NCBI RefSeq assembly: GCF_017104965.1
Contig: NZ_JAAGPR010000047.1
Location: forward strand, 1 to 54,816
Direction: 5' to 3'
Length of the DNA: 54,816 bases
DNA from: Paraburkholderia sp. Ac-20340
GTDB lineage: Bacteria; Pseudomonadota; Gammaproteobacteria; Burkholderiales; Burkholderiaceae
Positions within the stretch are counted from its first letter, which is position 1; the number at the start of each line of letters is the position of its first letter. Shown here piece after piece: positions 33,866 through 43,818 of the stretch. Below the pieces are notes generated by a model. That model was given only the letters and a program-made list of their open reading frames with translations, was not told where the DNA came from and searched no databases. The translations under genes were made by a program, and so were the position numbers.

Positions 33866-34567
33866 ATGCAGCAGCAGCCAATCAGGGTCGTAGTCGCGGA
33901 CGATCATCCGGTGATCTTGTTCGGCGCGGAGCATGCGCTTCTGAAGTTTCCGGGCATTCAGGTGGTCGCTCGCGCTCGTCAGTCCACCGAACTGATCAAG
34001 GCGCTGCAGTCGACGCCCTGCGATGTGCTCGTGACGGATCTCGCGATGCCAGGCGGACAATACGGCGATGGCTTGCCGCTAATCGGTTATCTGCGCCGCA
34101 ATTTTCCGGACGTTCCCATCGTAGTCCTGACGATGCTCGAGAATGCCGCGTTGCTGAAACGTCTCGGCGAACTGGGCGTGATTGCCGTCGTCCACAAATC
34201 CGACGATCTCAGTCATATCGGCCTGGCGGTGCAGCACGTGAGCCGCAATCTCGAATACATGAGTCCGCAGGTGAAGCTCGCGCTCGAATCGCTGCGGATC
34301 AATAGCGGCGGCAAGAACGACGAAGTGATTCTCTCGAAGCGCGAACTCGAAGTCGTGCGGCTGTTCGTGTCGGGTATGACGATCAAGGAAATTTCCGAGA
34401 AGCTCAACCGCAGCATCAAGACGATCAGCACGCAGAAGAACACGGCGATGCGCAAGCTCGGTCTCGATCGCGATTCGGAACTGTTCCAGTACGCGCAGAG
34501 CAACGGTCTGCTCAATCTCTCTTCGCATGCGCCCGACGAAGGGCTGGGCAGCGAAGTGACGCCATAA
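33866..34567 (+). CDS. RcsB-like LuxR-family response regulator
   Basis: 233 aa from ATG 33866, right after GGAGGGGTG; the GTG at 33863 is an alternative. The receiver domain (residues 5-130) has ADDHP, the phospho-acceptor D58 (VTDLAMPGG), the Thr switch (VLTML) and the Lys (VVHKSD). The C-terminal HTH (~158-215) 'LSKRELEVVRLF' and 'LNRSIKTISTQKNTAMRKLGL' closely follows enteric RcsB. No RcsC-like kinase or phosphotransfer gene lies nearby, so it is an orphan here; its partner is likely elsewhere. Confidence 0.86.
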   Translation: MQQQPIRVVVADDHPVILFGAEHALLKFPGIQVVARARQSTELIKALQSTPCDVLVTDLAMPGGQYGDGLPLIGYLRRNFPDVPIVVLTMLENAALLKRLGELGVIAVVHKSDDLSHIGLAVQHVSRNLEYMSPQVKLALESLRINSGGKNDEVILSKRELEVVRLFVSGMTIKEISEKLNRSIKTISTQKNTAMRKLGLDRDSELFQYAQSNGLLNLSSHAPDEGLGSEVTP

Positions 34568-34616
34568 GTTTTAACGCCAGGGTCTCGGCGCTCAAGCGCC
34601 GGGACATCGGCGCATA

Positions 34617-34656
34617 AAGAAAAAGGCCATCTGCCTGTGCGGCAGATGGCCTTTTT
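34617..34656. terminator. Bidirectional intrinsic terminator
   Basis: A 14-bp stem aaaggccatctgcc / ggcagatggccttt with loop tgtgc is flanked by A on the left and T on the right. It serves the RcsB-like gene and the convergent pyrE. Confidence 0.93.
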
Positions 34657-34701
34657 GCTGTATCGGCGAGCCACGCGATGCGTCGCCCGCCGTTCGCATA
34701 C

Positions 34702-35388
34702 TTACTGCGGTGCGGAGGTCGCGCCGCCGTGCGCCGCCGACCATTCGGCCGGTGCGTGCAGGAACTTCTCGACTTCGTCGAGCGTCTTCGTTTCGAAGTA
34801 GCCCGACTGCTTGGCGACGCGCAACACGTCCCACCACGTAGCCAGTGCGTGCAGGTCGACGTCGATGTCCTTCAGGACCGAAACGCTTTCCTTGAAGATG
34901 TTGTAGTGGAACAGCACGAAGCAATGGTTCACTTCCGCGCCTGCGGTACGCAGCGCGTTGATGAAGTTGATCTTGCTGCGGCTGTCCGTGGTCAGGTCTT
35001 CGACGAGCAGGACGCGCTGGCCTTCGGTGAGCAGACCTTCGATCTGCGCATTGCGGCCGAAACCCTTCGGCTTCTTGCGCACGTACTGCATCGGCACCAT
35101 CAGGCGGTCCGAGAGCCATGCCGCGAACGGGATGCCCGCGGTTTCGCCGCCGGCGACGGCATCGATCTGTTCGTAGCCGACGTCGCGCAGGATCGTCGCT
35201 TCGGCCATTTCCATCAGGCCGCGGCGCACGCGCGGGTACGAGATCAGCTTGCGGCAGTCGATATAGACCGGGCTCGCCCAGCCGGAAGTGAAGATGAAGG
35301 GCTTTTCGGCATTGAAGTGCACGGCCTTCACTTCGAGCAGCATTTTCGCGGTTGCGTCCGAGATCGTCTGGCGATCGTAGCCTGTCAT
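34702..35388 (-). CDS. pyrE: Orotate phosphoribosyltransferase
   Basis: 228 aa from ATG 35388, with AAGGA about 9 bases upstream. Motifs are 'FTSGWASPVYIDCRKLI', 'DAVAGGETAGIPFA', 'YVRKKPKGFGRNAQIEG' (the flexible loop) and the PRPP-binding 'VLLVEDLTTDSRSK'. It joins orotate and PRPP to give OMP in pyrimidine synthesis. A frame extends upstream to 35481 but lacks homology before MTGYDRQ. It ends at a bidirectional terminator and appears monocistronic. Confidence 0.94.
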   Translation of the reverse strand: MTGYDRQTISDATAKMLLEVKAVHFNAEKPFIFTSGWASPVYIDCRKLISYPRVRRGLMEMAEATILRDVGYEQIDAVAGGETAGIPFAAWLSDRLMVPMQYVRKKPKGFGRNAQIEGLLTEGQRVLLVEDLTTDSRSKINFINALRTAGAEVNHCFVLFHYNIFKESVSVLKDIDVDLHALATWWDVLRVAKQSGYFETKTLDEVEKFLHAPAEWSAAHGGATSAPQ

Positions 35389-35812
35389 GGGCGAATCCTT
35401 GGATATGAGTGCGGAGGAGGGTGGGCGCTGGGCCCGGTGGCGCTGGCACGGCGAGTCCGGATGTGGTGCATCGGAACCCACGGTGCGCGGTCTGGATGGC
35501 GTCGATTGTCTGAGGTTTGGCTTTGGCCTGGCTTCAAACGACCCGCTCGGTCCGGACGGCTTCTCTTGCGCGCGTAGGCCGGTATTTTACCCGACTTGAC
35601 GGTTGCCGACGAGTCGCGCTGACAGCGCCGCGCGTGAAACGGGTTAGCGCTTTGTAGGGCGCGATCGGAGCGGGTGAATCGGCGTCGATCGGGCGTCGAT
35701 CGGGCGGCGATCCGGCGGTCATGCTGCGCTGATCCGGTTGTGGGCGATTTATCGCGCCAGTAAACTCTCGCCGGTTTTCGTCGGGCTCGCGCCCCAGCAC
35801 AGGATTTTCGCC
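35389..35812. other. Divergent intergenic region between pyrE and the MFS permease gene
   Basis: 424 bases without a supportable gene. It contains the pyrE leader and two perfect copies of gcgtcgatcgg in tandem (35682-35703), followed by a degenerate third copy. No clear pyrE attenuator is visible. Confidence 0.5.
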
Positions 35813-37120
35813 ATGTCTCCAGGTTCCCACTCCGCTCCGCCGCCCGATGACGCGCCTGCCGATACCGCCTTCGCGCCCGCCGCGATCGCGCATCCGGGCA
35901 GCGCCGCGTCCCCGCGCGGTCATGCCGTGCGCGCGCTCGTCGCCTCCGTGCTCGGCTACGCGATGGACGGCTTCGATCTGCTGATGCTCGGCTTCATGCT
36001 GCCCGCCATCGGCGCGGATCTGCATCTGAGCGGCGCGCAGGCCGGTTCGCTCGTCACCTGGACGCTGGTGGGCGCGGTGGCGGGTGGCATCGTGTTCGGC
36101 CTGCTGTCCGACCGTTTCGGGCGCGTGCGCGTGCTGACCTGGACGATCCTGCTGTTCGCCGTGTTCACGGGGCTGTGCGCCCTGTCGCGCGGATACACCG
36201 ATCTGCTCGTCTACCGCACGATCGCCGGGATTGGTCTGGGCGGCGAGTTCGGCATCGGCATGGCGCTGGTGGCCGAAGCCTGGCCGGCGCGCCTGCGCGC
36301 GCGGGCCTCGTCGTATGTCGGGCTGGGCTGGCAGGCGGGCGTGCTCGCGGCGGCCCTGCTCACGCCGATGCTGCTGCCCTTGATCGGCTGGCGCGGCATG
36401 TTTGCGGTGGGTCTGCTGCCGGCCGTGGCGTCGTTTTTCGTGCGGCGGCAAGTGGAAGAGCCGGAACTGTTCGTCGCGCATCGCGAGCGCGCCGCGCAGG
36501 CCGCGCCGCAGGACAAGCCGCGCGCACTGCGCCTGCTGGTCGCCGATGGCCGTACTGCGCGTGCGAGTCTCGGTGTGGCGGTGCTGTGTTCGGTGCAGAA
36601 CTTCGGCTATTACGGGCTGATGATCTGGCTGCCCGCGTATCTGTCGAAATCCTTCGGCTATTCGCTGACGAAATCCGGCCTATGGACGGCGGCGACCGTG
36701 GCGGGCATGGCGTGCGGCATCTGGCTGTTCGGCGTGGCTGCGGACCGCTTCGGCCGCCGCCCCGCATTTCTGGTGTATCAGGTGGGCGCCGTGGTGATGG
36801 TGTTCGTCTACGCGCATCTGAGCACGCCGTTCGCGCTGCTCATCGGCGGCGCGGCGATGGGCGTGTTCGTCAACGGCATGATCGGCGGTTATGGCGCGCT
36901 GATTTCCGAGCTTTATCCGACCGCCGCGCGCGCGACCGCGCAGAACGTGCTGTTCAACATCGGCCGGGCGGTGGGCGGTTTCGGGCCGCTTGCCGTGGGT
37001 GCGCTGGCCGCGCGGTATTCCTTCACCGCAGCGCTCGGCATGCTGGCCGCGATCTACGTGCTCGACATCCTCGCCACGCTGTTTCTGATCCCCGAACGGC
37101 GCGGCGCCGCGCTCGAATAA
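35813..37120 (+). CDS. MFS permease (aromatic acid / sialate-type carrier)
   Basis: 435 aa from ATG 35813. After a ~40-residue Pro/Ala-rich leader come 12 predicted membrane helices. The AAHS-type motif 'GYAMDGFDLLMLGFMLPAIGADL' in helix 1, 'GLLSDRFGRVRVL' between helices 2 and 3, and 'GVAADRFGRRPAFLV' between 8 and 9 are typical for metabolite:H+ symporters of the aromatic-acid/benzoate-like groups. The acid transported is unknown; proximity to aromatic catabolism (40-53 kb) is only suggestive. Confidence 0.84.
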   Translation: MSPGSHSAPPPDDAPADTAFAPAAIAHPGSAASPRGHAVRALVASVLGYAMDGFDLLMLGFMLPAIGADLHLSGAQAGSLVTWTLVGAVAGGIVFGLLSDRFGRVRVLTWTILLFAVFTGLCALSRGYTDLLVYRTIAGIGLGGEFGIGMALVAEAWPARLRARASSYVGLGWQAGVLAAALLTPMLLPLIGWRGMFAVGLLPAVASFFVRRQVEEPELFVAHRERAAQAAPQDKPRALRLLVADGRTARASLGVAVLCSVQNFGYYGLMIWLPAYLSKSFGYSLTKSGLWTAATVAGMACGIWLFGVAADRFGRRPAFLVYQVGAVVMVFVYAHLSTPFALLIGGAAMGVFVNGMIGGYGALISELYPTAARATAQNVLFNIGRAVGGFGPLAVGALAARYSFTAALGMLAAIYVLDILATLFLIPERRGAALE

Positions 37121-37700
37121 GCGCATATCGGCGTCAATCGGTGTCAATCGGCATCACGCGGCGTACGGAACGCGGTGTGTTCCACGCGCAAAGGTGCGGC
37201 GCAACGCCGCACTGCATGGCAAGTCAATCCGCATGGTGTGCCGCAAACGCGCAACAAGGCTGCCACGACGGCGCAACAATCCTGCGAAAAGTGTCCGGCG
37301 CGTCGCGCAATGCGGCGCGCCGCCCGTGTCGCGAACCGCATGCATCCTGATCTGGCGATCCGATAAAAGCGTCGTACGGCGCCGAAATGTCCCCTACGCC
37401 CCGCCCGCAGGGCGTCTGCGCGCGCCAAGCCGCACGCCGCGGCGACCTTCATCCCGGCGCAATGCCATCCAGCACAAATCTCCGGTATCAGTCTTTGACC
37501 CAAGTAGTCTCGAACATCGCCAGGTGTACACTAATTGCCCCGCTTTTTTGCCGGTGCCGTTTCGTCCATGAACCGGTCCGTCGCCGCTGCCGTACACGTT
37601 GAGCGCGAGTCGAGCAAATCGGCGGGACTGTGAACACAACGCGGTCACAACGCGAACATAAACATTCCTCTCTCGTCTCTCACGTCTGGCAGGCCCGAAA
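37121..37700. other. Long gene-free interval before maeB
   Basis: 580 bases. I see a short tandem repeat of (c/t)gtcaatcgg at 37131-37150 and an 8-bp stem gtgcggcg/cgccgcac with a 3-base loop at 37194-37212 that lacks a T tract. Several overlapping open frames on both strands have no homology or ribosome sites. The maeB promoter should lie in the right half, but I cannot place it with confidence. Confidence 0.5.
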
Positions 37701-39986
37701 ATGGATGAACAACTGAAGCAAAGCGCGCTCGCTTATCACCAGAATCCGAAGCCCGGCAAGATCTCGGTCACGCCGACCAAACCGCTCTCGAACCAGCTCG
37801 ACCTCTCGCTCGCGTATTCGCCGGGCGTGGCGTATGCGTGCGAAGCGATCCACGCCGATCCGCTCGACGCGCAGAAGTACACCTCGCGCGGCAACCTCGT
37901 CGGCGTCGTGACCAACGGCACGGCTGTGCTCGGTCTCGGCAATATCGGCCCGCTCGCGGCCAAGCCGGTGATGGAAGGCAAGGGTTGCCTGTTCAAGAAG
38001 TTCGCCGGTATCGACGTGTTCGACATCGAACTCGCGGAAAGCGACCCGGACAAGCTCGTCGAAGCGATCGCCATGCTCGAGCCGACGCTCGGCGGCATCA
38101 ACCTCGAAGACATCAAGGCGCCGGAGTGCTTCTACATCGAGCAGAAGCTGCGCGAGCGCATGAAGATTCCCGTCTTCCACGACGATCAGCACGGCACGGC
38201 GATCATCGCCTCGGCGGCGATCCTCAACGGCCTGAAGGTGGTCGGCAAGGATCTGGGCAACATCAAGCTGGTGTGCTCGGGTGCGGGCGCGGCGGCCATC
38301 GCCTGTCTGGATCTGCTGGTCAAGCTCGGCGCGAAGAAGGAAAACATCCTCGTTACCGACTCGAAGGGCGTGATCTATGAAGGTCGCGGCAACCTCGATC
38401 CGTCGAAGCAGCGCTACGCGGCGCATACCGAAGCGCGCACGCTGGCCGACGCCATCAAGGGCGCGGACGTGTTCCTCGGCTGCTCGAGCGCAGGCGTCCT
38501 GAAGGCCGAAATGGTCGTCGAAATGGGCACCACGCCGCTGATCCTCGCGCTGGCCAACCCGGAGCCGGAAATCCGCCCGGAAGAAGCCAGGCGCGTGCGC
38601 CCGGACGCGATCATCGCCACTGGCCGTTCGGACTATCCGAACCAGGTCAACAACGTGCTGTGCTTCCCGTTCATCTTCCGCGGCGCGCTGGACGTGGGCG
38701 CGACCACCATCACGGAAGAGATGAAGCTCGCGTGCGTGCGCGCGATTGCGGAACTCGCCGAAGAAACCGATCAGGGCGACGAAGTCGCAAAGGCCTATGA
38801 AGGCCATACGCTCGAATTCGGCCCGGAATACCTGATTCCGAAGCCTTTCGATCCGCGCCTGATCATCAAGATCGCGCCTGCCGTGGCGCAGGCCGCGATG
38901 GATTCGGGCGTGGCCACGCGTCCGATCGCGGACATGGATGCGTACCGCGAAGAGCTGGGCGCAACCGTCTACCGCACGGGCATGGTGATGCGTCCGGTGT
39001 TCGCGGCGGCGAAGGCGAGCCAGGCGCGCATCGTGTTCGCGGAAGGCGAAGACGAGCGCGTGCTGCGCGCGGCGCAATTCGTGCTGACCGAGAAGATCGC
39101 GAGGCCTATCATCGTCGGCCGTCCGTCGGTCGTGGAAATGCGTCTGAAGAAGATGGGCTCGAAGCTGCGTGCGGGCACCGACTTCGAAATCGTCGATCCG
39201 GAAGACGATCCGCGCTTCCAGAAGAGCTGGCAGGCGTACCACGAACTGGGCGCGCGCCAGGGCATCACGCCGGAAGTGGCGAAGGCCTCGATGCGCAAGT
39301 TCAACACGCTGATCGGCGCGATTCTCGTCCATCTGGGCGACGCCGACGGCATGATCTGCGGTCTGCTCAACAGCTACGACTATCACCTGAAGTTTGTCGA
39401 GCAGGTGTTCGGCAAGGCGAAGGAAGCCGAGAACTACGCGGCGATGAACCTGCTGATGCTGCCGGGCCGTAACCTGTTCATCAGCGACACCTACGTGAAC
39501 GAAGTGCCGAGCGCCGAACAGCTCGCCGACATGACGATTCTCGCCGCGCGCGAAATCGAGAAATTCGGCATTACGCCGAAGGTCGCGCTGCTGTCGTCGT
39601 CGAATTTCGGCAGCGTGCGTTCGTCGACCTCGCAGCGCATGCAGGCTGCGCGCCAGCTGCTCGCAGAACGCGCGCCGCAACTGGAAGTCGATGGCGAAAT
39701 GCACGGTGACGCGGCGCTCTCGGAAATGATCCGCAAGCAGTCGTTCCCGGGCACCACGCTCGCGGGCGAAGCGAACCTGCTGATCATGCCGAACGTGGAA
39801 GCGGCGAACATCACGTACAACCTGCTGAAGATGATCGGCGGCGAAGGCGTGACGGTCGGTCCGTTCCTGCTGGGCGCATCGAAGCCGGTGCACATCCTCA
39901 CGCCGGCGGCGACGGTGCGACGCATCATCAACATGACGGCGGTGGCTTCGGCTAACGCTGCTGTGAACAAGGCTGCAGAGAAGTAA
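37701..39986 (+). CDS. maeB: NADP-dependent malic enzyme with C-terminal phosphotransacetylase-like domain
   Basis: 761 aa, the length of the MaeB hybrid enzyme. Residues ~1-430 are the malic enzyme part: 'TNGTAVLGLGNIGPLAAKPVMEGKG', 'VFHDDQHGTA' (metal/catalytic Asp) and 'VCSGAGAAAIACLDLL' (NADP loop). Residues ~440-755 resemble phosphotransacetylase ('IVFAEGEDERVLRAAQF', 'MPNVEAANITYNLLK'), a domain that binds acetyl-CoA and regulates the enzyme. It decarboxylates malate to pyruvate and makes NADPH. A strong terminator follows, and no operon partner is evident. Confidence 0.95.
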   Translation: MDEQLKQSALAYHQNPKPGKISVTPTKPLSNQLDLSLAYSPGVAYACEAIHADPLDAQKYTSRGNLVGVVTNGTAVLGLGNIGPLAAKPVMEGKGCLFKKFAGIDVFDIELAESDPDKLVEAIAMLEPTLGGINLEDIKAPECFYIEQKLRERMKIPVFHDDQHGTAIIASAAILNGLKVVGKDLGNIKLVCSGAGAAAIACLDLLVKLGAKKENILVTDSKGVIYEGRGNLDPSKQRYAAHTEARTLADAIKGADVFLGCSSAGVLKAEMVVEMGTTPLILALANPEPEIRPEEARRVRPDAIIATGRSDYPNQVNNVLCFPFIFRGALDVGATTITEEMKLACVRAIAELAEETDQGDEVAKAYEGHTLEFGPEYLIPKPFDPRLIIKIAPAVAQAAMDSGVATRPIADMDAYREELGATVYRTGMVMRPVFAAAKASQARIVFAEGEDERVLRAAQFVLTEKIARPIIVGRPSVVEMRLKKMGSKLRAGTDFEIVDPEDDPRFQKSWQAYHELGARQGITPEVAKASMRKFNTLIGAILVHLGDADGMICGLLNSYDYHLKFVEQVFGKAKEAENYAAMNLLMLPGRNLFISDTYVNEVPSAEQLADMTILAAREIEKFGITPKVALLSSSNFGSVRSSTSQRMQAARQLLAERAPQLEVDGEMHGDAALSEMIRKQSFPGTTLAGEANLLIMPNVEAANITYNLLKMIGGEGVTVGPFLLGASKPVHILTPAATVRRIINMTAVASANAAVNKAAEK

Positions 39987-40016
39987 ATCGCTCCAGGCTT
40001 AAAGGCTTGATGTGAA

Positions 40017-40056
40017 AAAGGGCGCTCCGTTCAACACGGAGCGCCCTTTGTTTTTT
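40017..40056 (+). terminator. Intrinsic terminator after maeB
   Basis: A 14-bp stem aaagggcgctccgt / acggagcgcccttt with loop tcaac is followed by G and six T. The left A run may also end the convergent oxidoreductase transcript. Confidence 0.93.
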
Positions 40057-40087
40057 ACCGCCTCAAAACGCTGGCTTCAACACGCCA

Positions 40088-43000
40088 TCAAGCCGCGTGG
40101 CGCGCCGCGCCATTCTCCGGCGCGCGCCACTTCGCGAGCAGCGTCGTCCACTTCGCGCGCGTGGCCTTGAGGTTGTTTTCCTTCACGTGGCCGTAGCCGC
40201 GAATCGCGTCGGGCAGCATCGCCAGTTCCAGCGCAAGCGGCAGGTTCGCCTCGCTCAGCCCGCCGATCACTTCGCGCATCAGCGTTTCATACTCGCCGAT
40301 CAGCGCGCGTTCGTGGCGGCGTTCCTCGGTGCGGCCGAACGGATCGAGCGCCGTGCCGCGCAGGAACTTGAGCTTCGCGAGCACGCGCATCGCGGTGAGC
40401 ATGCGCGGGCCGTATGGCTTCTTCTGCAGATGGCCCTTGTCGTCGTGCTTCGCGAACGAAGGCGGCGCGAGATGGAAGTGGATTTTCCAGTCGCCTTCGA
40501 AGCTCGCCTTGATCTTCTCGACGAAAGCCGGATCGGCGTAAAGGCGCGCGACTTCGTACTCGTCCTTGTAGGCCATCAGCTTGTGCAGGTTCTTCGCGAC
40601 GGCTTCGGTGAGCGCTTGCTGGCCATCGACGTGATCGAGCTTTGCTTCCGCGCGGCGCACCTCGTCGACGAAGGCGCGATAGCGCTGCGCATAGGCATCG
40701 TTCTGGTAATCGGCGAGATAGTGCGCACGCTTGTCGATCAGCGCGTCGAGCGCCTTGGGCGAATGCAGCGAGACGATCCTGGCGCCCGCGGCGCTCTGCT
40801 CGCCCGCCGGTTTCTTCGCGAGGGCATCGACGGCCGCGCGATCGTGCGCGACGCGGCGGCCCCATTCGAACGCCGCGAGATTCTTCTCAACCTGCACGGC
40901 GTTCAACTCGATCGCGCGCGTGAGCGATTCGTGCGTGAGCGGCAGCCAGCCCTTTTGCCACGCATAACCGAGCACGAACGGGTTCGTGTAGATCGCGTCG
41001 CCCAGCAGCGCGAGCGCGTAACGGTTGGCATCGACGGTCGCGACGTTGTCGACGCCCGCTGCCGCGCGCACATCGGCTTCGGTGTTCGAGCCCGGGAACT
41101 GCCACTGCGGGTTCTTGATGAACTCGGCGGTCGGCGTGGCGGCGCTGTTGAGCACCACATGCGTTTGCCCGGCCTGCATGCGCGAAACGCAGTCGTCGCC
41201 GGCGGTCACGATCGCATCGCAGCCGATCACGAGGCTCGCCTCGCCCATGGCGATGCGCGTGGCGTGGATATCGTCGGGACGGTTGGCGATCTGCACGTGG
41301 CTCATCACCGCGCCGCCTTTCTGCGCGAGGCCGGTCACGTCGAGCACGGTCACGCCCTTGGCTTCCAGGTGCGCGGCCATGCCGAGCAGCGCGCCGATCG
41401 TCACCACGCCCGTGCCGCCCACGCCCGTCACCAGCACGCCGTAGGGGCGGCCGATTGCGGGCACGTCGGGCGTCGGCACTGGCGGCATCGCTTCATTGGC
41501 GACGCGGTCGGTCTTCGGCTTGCGTAGCTGGCCGCCTTCGACGGTCACGAAGCTCGGGCAGAAACCCTTCACGCACGAGTAATCCTTGTTGCAGGTCGAC
41601 TGGTTGATCTGGCGCTTCGTGCCGTATTCGGTGTCGAGCGGTTCGACCGAGAGGCAATTCGACTGCACCGAGCAATCGCCGCAACCTTCGCAGACGGCCT
41701 CGTTGATGACCACGCGCTTTGCCGGATCGGGATAGGTGCCGCGTTTGCGGCGGCGGCGCTTTTCCGTGGCGCAGGTCTGGTCGTAGATCAGGATCGTCGT
41801 ACCGGCGATCTCGCGCAGTTCGCGCTGCATGGCGTCGAGCTGGTCGCGATGATGAATCGTCACGCCCGGCGCGAGCTTCGCGGCGGCTTCGCCGTCGTAT
41901 TTTTCAGGATCGTCGGTGACGATCACGATCTTCTTCGCGCCTTCCGCCGCGAGCTGATGCGTGATCTGCGGCACGGTCAGTACGCCGTCGACGGGCTGGC
42001 CGCCCGTCATCGCGACCGCGTCGTTGTAGAGGATCTTGTAGGTAATGTTCGCCTTCGAGGCGATGGCCGCGCGAATCGCCAGCAGGCCCGAGTGGAAGTA
42101 GGTGCCGTCACCGAGATTCGCAAAGATGTGCGTGTCGTTCGTGAACGGCGCCTGGCCGACCCACGCCACGCCTTCGCCGCCCATCTGGCTGAAGGTGCTG
42201 GTGCTGCGGTCCATCCACACGGTCATGTAGTGGCAGCCTATGCCGGCCATCGCGCGCGAGCCTTCCGGCACGTTGGTCGACGTGTTGTGCGGGCAGCCCG
42301 AGCAGAACCACGGCTTGCGTTCGACCTGCACGCGCGGCTTCGCCAGCGCCTTTTCCTTCGCCTCGATCACGGCGATGCGCGCCGCAATGCGCGCGCGCAC
42401 GTCGGAGGGCAGATCGAGCTTGTCCAGACGCGTGGCGATCGCCTTGGCGATGATCGCGGGCGAGAGTTCGTAGTGCGCGGGCAGCAGCCAGTTGCCCATC
42501 GGCACCGACCATTCGCCGCCTGCGCCGTCCTTTTCGTCGAATTTGCCGTACACGCGCGGACGCTGCGCATCCGGCCAGTTGTAGAGCTCTTCCTTGATCG
42601 CGTATTCGAGGATCTGGCGCTTTTCCTCGACCACGAGAATCTCTTCCAGCCCGCGCGCGAAGGCCTGAGCGCCTTGCGCTTCGAGCGGCCACACGCAGCC
42701 CACTTTGTAGAGACGAATGCCGATGCGCGAGCAGGTTTCGTCGTCGAGACCGAGGTCGGTGAGCGCCTGGCGCACGTCCAGATACGCCTTGCCGGCGGTC
42801 ATGATGCCGAAGCGCGCATGCGGCGAATCGATCTCGATGCGGTCGAGCTTGTTGGCGCGCACGTAGGCGAGGCCCGCATACCACTTGTAGTCGAGCAGAC
42901 GCGCTTCCTGCACGAGCGGCGGATCGGGCCAGCGGATATTCAGCCCGCCTTCGGGCACGAGGAAATCTTCCGGCAGCACGATGCGCGTGCGATACGGATC

Positions 43001-43684
43001 GATTTCGACCGATGCCGACGATTCCACCACATCGGTCACGCACTTCATCGCGACCCAGAGGCCGGAATAGCGGCTCATCGCCCAGCCGTGCAGGCCGAAA
43101 TCGAGATATTCCTGCACGTTCGAGGGGAACAGCACCGGCAGGCCGCAGGCCTTGAAGATATGTTCGGACTGGTGTGCGAGCGTGGAGGACTTGGCCGCGT
43201 GATCGTCGCCGGCCAGCACCAGCACGCCGCCGTGACGCGACGAACCCGCGGAGTTGCCGTGCTTGAAGACGTCGCCGCAACGGTCGACGCCCGGCCCTTT
43301 GCCATACCACATCGAAAACACGCCATCGTGTTTCGCCGACGGATACAGGTTCACCTGCTGCGAACCCCACACGGCGGTCGCGGCCAGGTCTTCATTGACG
43401 CCGGGCTGAAAAACGATTTGATGGGCGGCGAGATGCTGCTTCGCTTTCCAGAGCGACTGATCGAGACCGCCCAGAGGCGAGCCGCGATAGCCGGAGATGA
43501 ACCCCGCGGTATTGAGACCGGCGGCCTTGTCGCGTTCCTGCTGCAGCATCGGCAGACGAACCAGCGCCTGGATGCCGCTCATGTACGCGCGGCCGCGTTC
43601 GAGGGTGTATTTATCGTCGAGCGTGACGGAAGCGAGTGCGGCTTCAAGCGAAGCGCGCTGACCTGCGTCGAGCGGGGCATTCAT
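40088..43684 (-). CDS. Fused indolepyruvate ferredoxin oxidoreductase (alpha/beta in one chain)
   Basis: 1198 aa from ATG 43684, with GGAGGAAG upstream; the frame is open to 43963, but that part lacks homology. The N-terminal pyrimidine-binding domain (FISGYRGSPLGGLDQ) is followed by a TPP-binding domain ('GIGCHYM', 'NLGDGTYFHSGLLAIRAA'). Next comes a ferredoxin-like segment with cysteines C-x2-C-x2-C-x5-C (CEGCGDCSVQSNC) and C-x5-C-x4-C (CNKDYSCVKGFC). The gamma domain ('VTGVGGTGVVTIGALLGMA') and a ~250-residue C-terminal extension complete the protein. It oxidatively decarboxylates aryl-pyruvates to aryl-acetyl-CoA, which would feed the paa genes 5 kb away. Confidence 0.9.
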   Translation of the reverse strand: MNAPLDAGQRASLEAALASVTLDDKYTLERGRAYMSGIQALVRLPMLQQERDKAAGLNTAGFISGYRGSPLGGLDQSLWKAKQHLAAHQIVFQPGVNEDLAATAVWGSQQVNLYPSAKHDGVFSMWYGKGPGVDRCGDVFKHGNSAGSSRHGGVLVLAGDDHAAKSSTLAHQSEHIFKACGLPVLFPSNVQEYLDFGLHGWAMSRYSGLWVAMKCVTDVVESSASVEIDPYRTRIVLPEDFLVPEGGLNIRWPDPPLVQEARLLDYKWYAGLAYVRANKLDRIEIDSPHARFGIMTAGKAYLDVRQALTDLGLDDETCSRIGIRLYKVGCVWPLEAQGAQAFARGLEEILVVEEKRQILEYAIKEELYNWPDAQRPRVYGKFDEKDGAGGEWSVPMGNWLLPAHYELSPAIIAKAIATRLDKLDLPSDVRARIAARIAVIEAKEKALAKPRVQVERKPWFCSGCPHNTSTNVPEGSRAMAGIGCHYMTVWMDRSTSTFSQMGGEGVAWVGQAPFTNDTHIFANLGDGTYFHSGLLAIRAAIASKANITYKILYNDAVAMTGGQPVDGVLTVPQITHQLAAEGAKKIVIVTDDPEKYDGEAAAKLAPGVTIHHRDQLDAMQRELREIAGTTILIYDQTCATEKRRRRKRGTYPDPAKRVVINEAVCEGCGDCSVQSNCLSVEPLDTEYGTKRQINQSTCNKDYSCVKGFCPSFVTVEGGQLRKPKTDRVANEAMPPVPTPDVPAIGRPYGVLVTGVGGTGVVTIGALLGMAAHLEAKGVTVLDVTGLAQKGGAVMSHVQIANRPDDIHATRIAMGEASLVIGCDAIVTAGDDCVSRMQAGQTHVVLNSAATPTAEFIKNPQWQFPGSNTEADVRAAAGVDNVATVDANRYALALLGDAIYTNPFVLGYAWQKGWLPLTHESLTRAIELNAVQVEKNLAAFEWGRRVAHDRAAVDALAKKPAGEQSAAGARIVSLHSPKALDALIDKRAHYLADYQNDAYAQRYRAFVDEVRRAEAKLDHVDGQQALTEAVAKNLHKLMAYKDEYEVARLYADPAFVEKIKASFEGDWKIHFHLAPPSFAKHDDKGHLQKKPYGPRMLTAMRVLAKLKFLRGTALDPFGRTEERRHERALIGEYETLMREVIGGLSEANLPLALELAMLPDAIRGYGHVKENNLKATRAKWTTLLAKWRAPENGAARHAA

Positions 43685-43818
43685 TATTTGTCTTCCTCCA
43701 TCCAACCAATCCGTTTTGGGATCGCCAGAACTTTCGGTGGCCGCGGCATCTTGTGAATGCTTTGGCCGGGCTCGCCATATTGGCGTCTTTTTTTCGATAG
43801 TAGCACTCGGACAAACCC

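Noticed and set aside
37144..37571. Overlapping frames of 119 and 125 codons on both strands before maeB
   Set aside because: They are Arg/Cys-rich with no motif, no ribosome site and unlike codon use of neighbours; GC-rich DNA commonly gives such frames.
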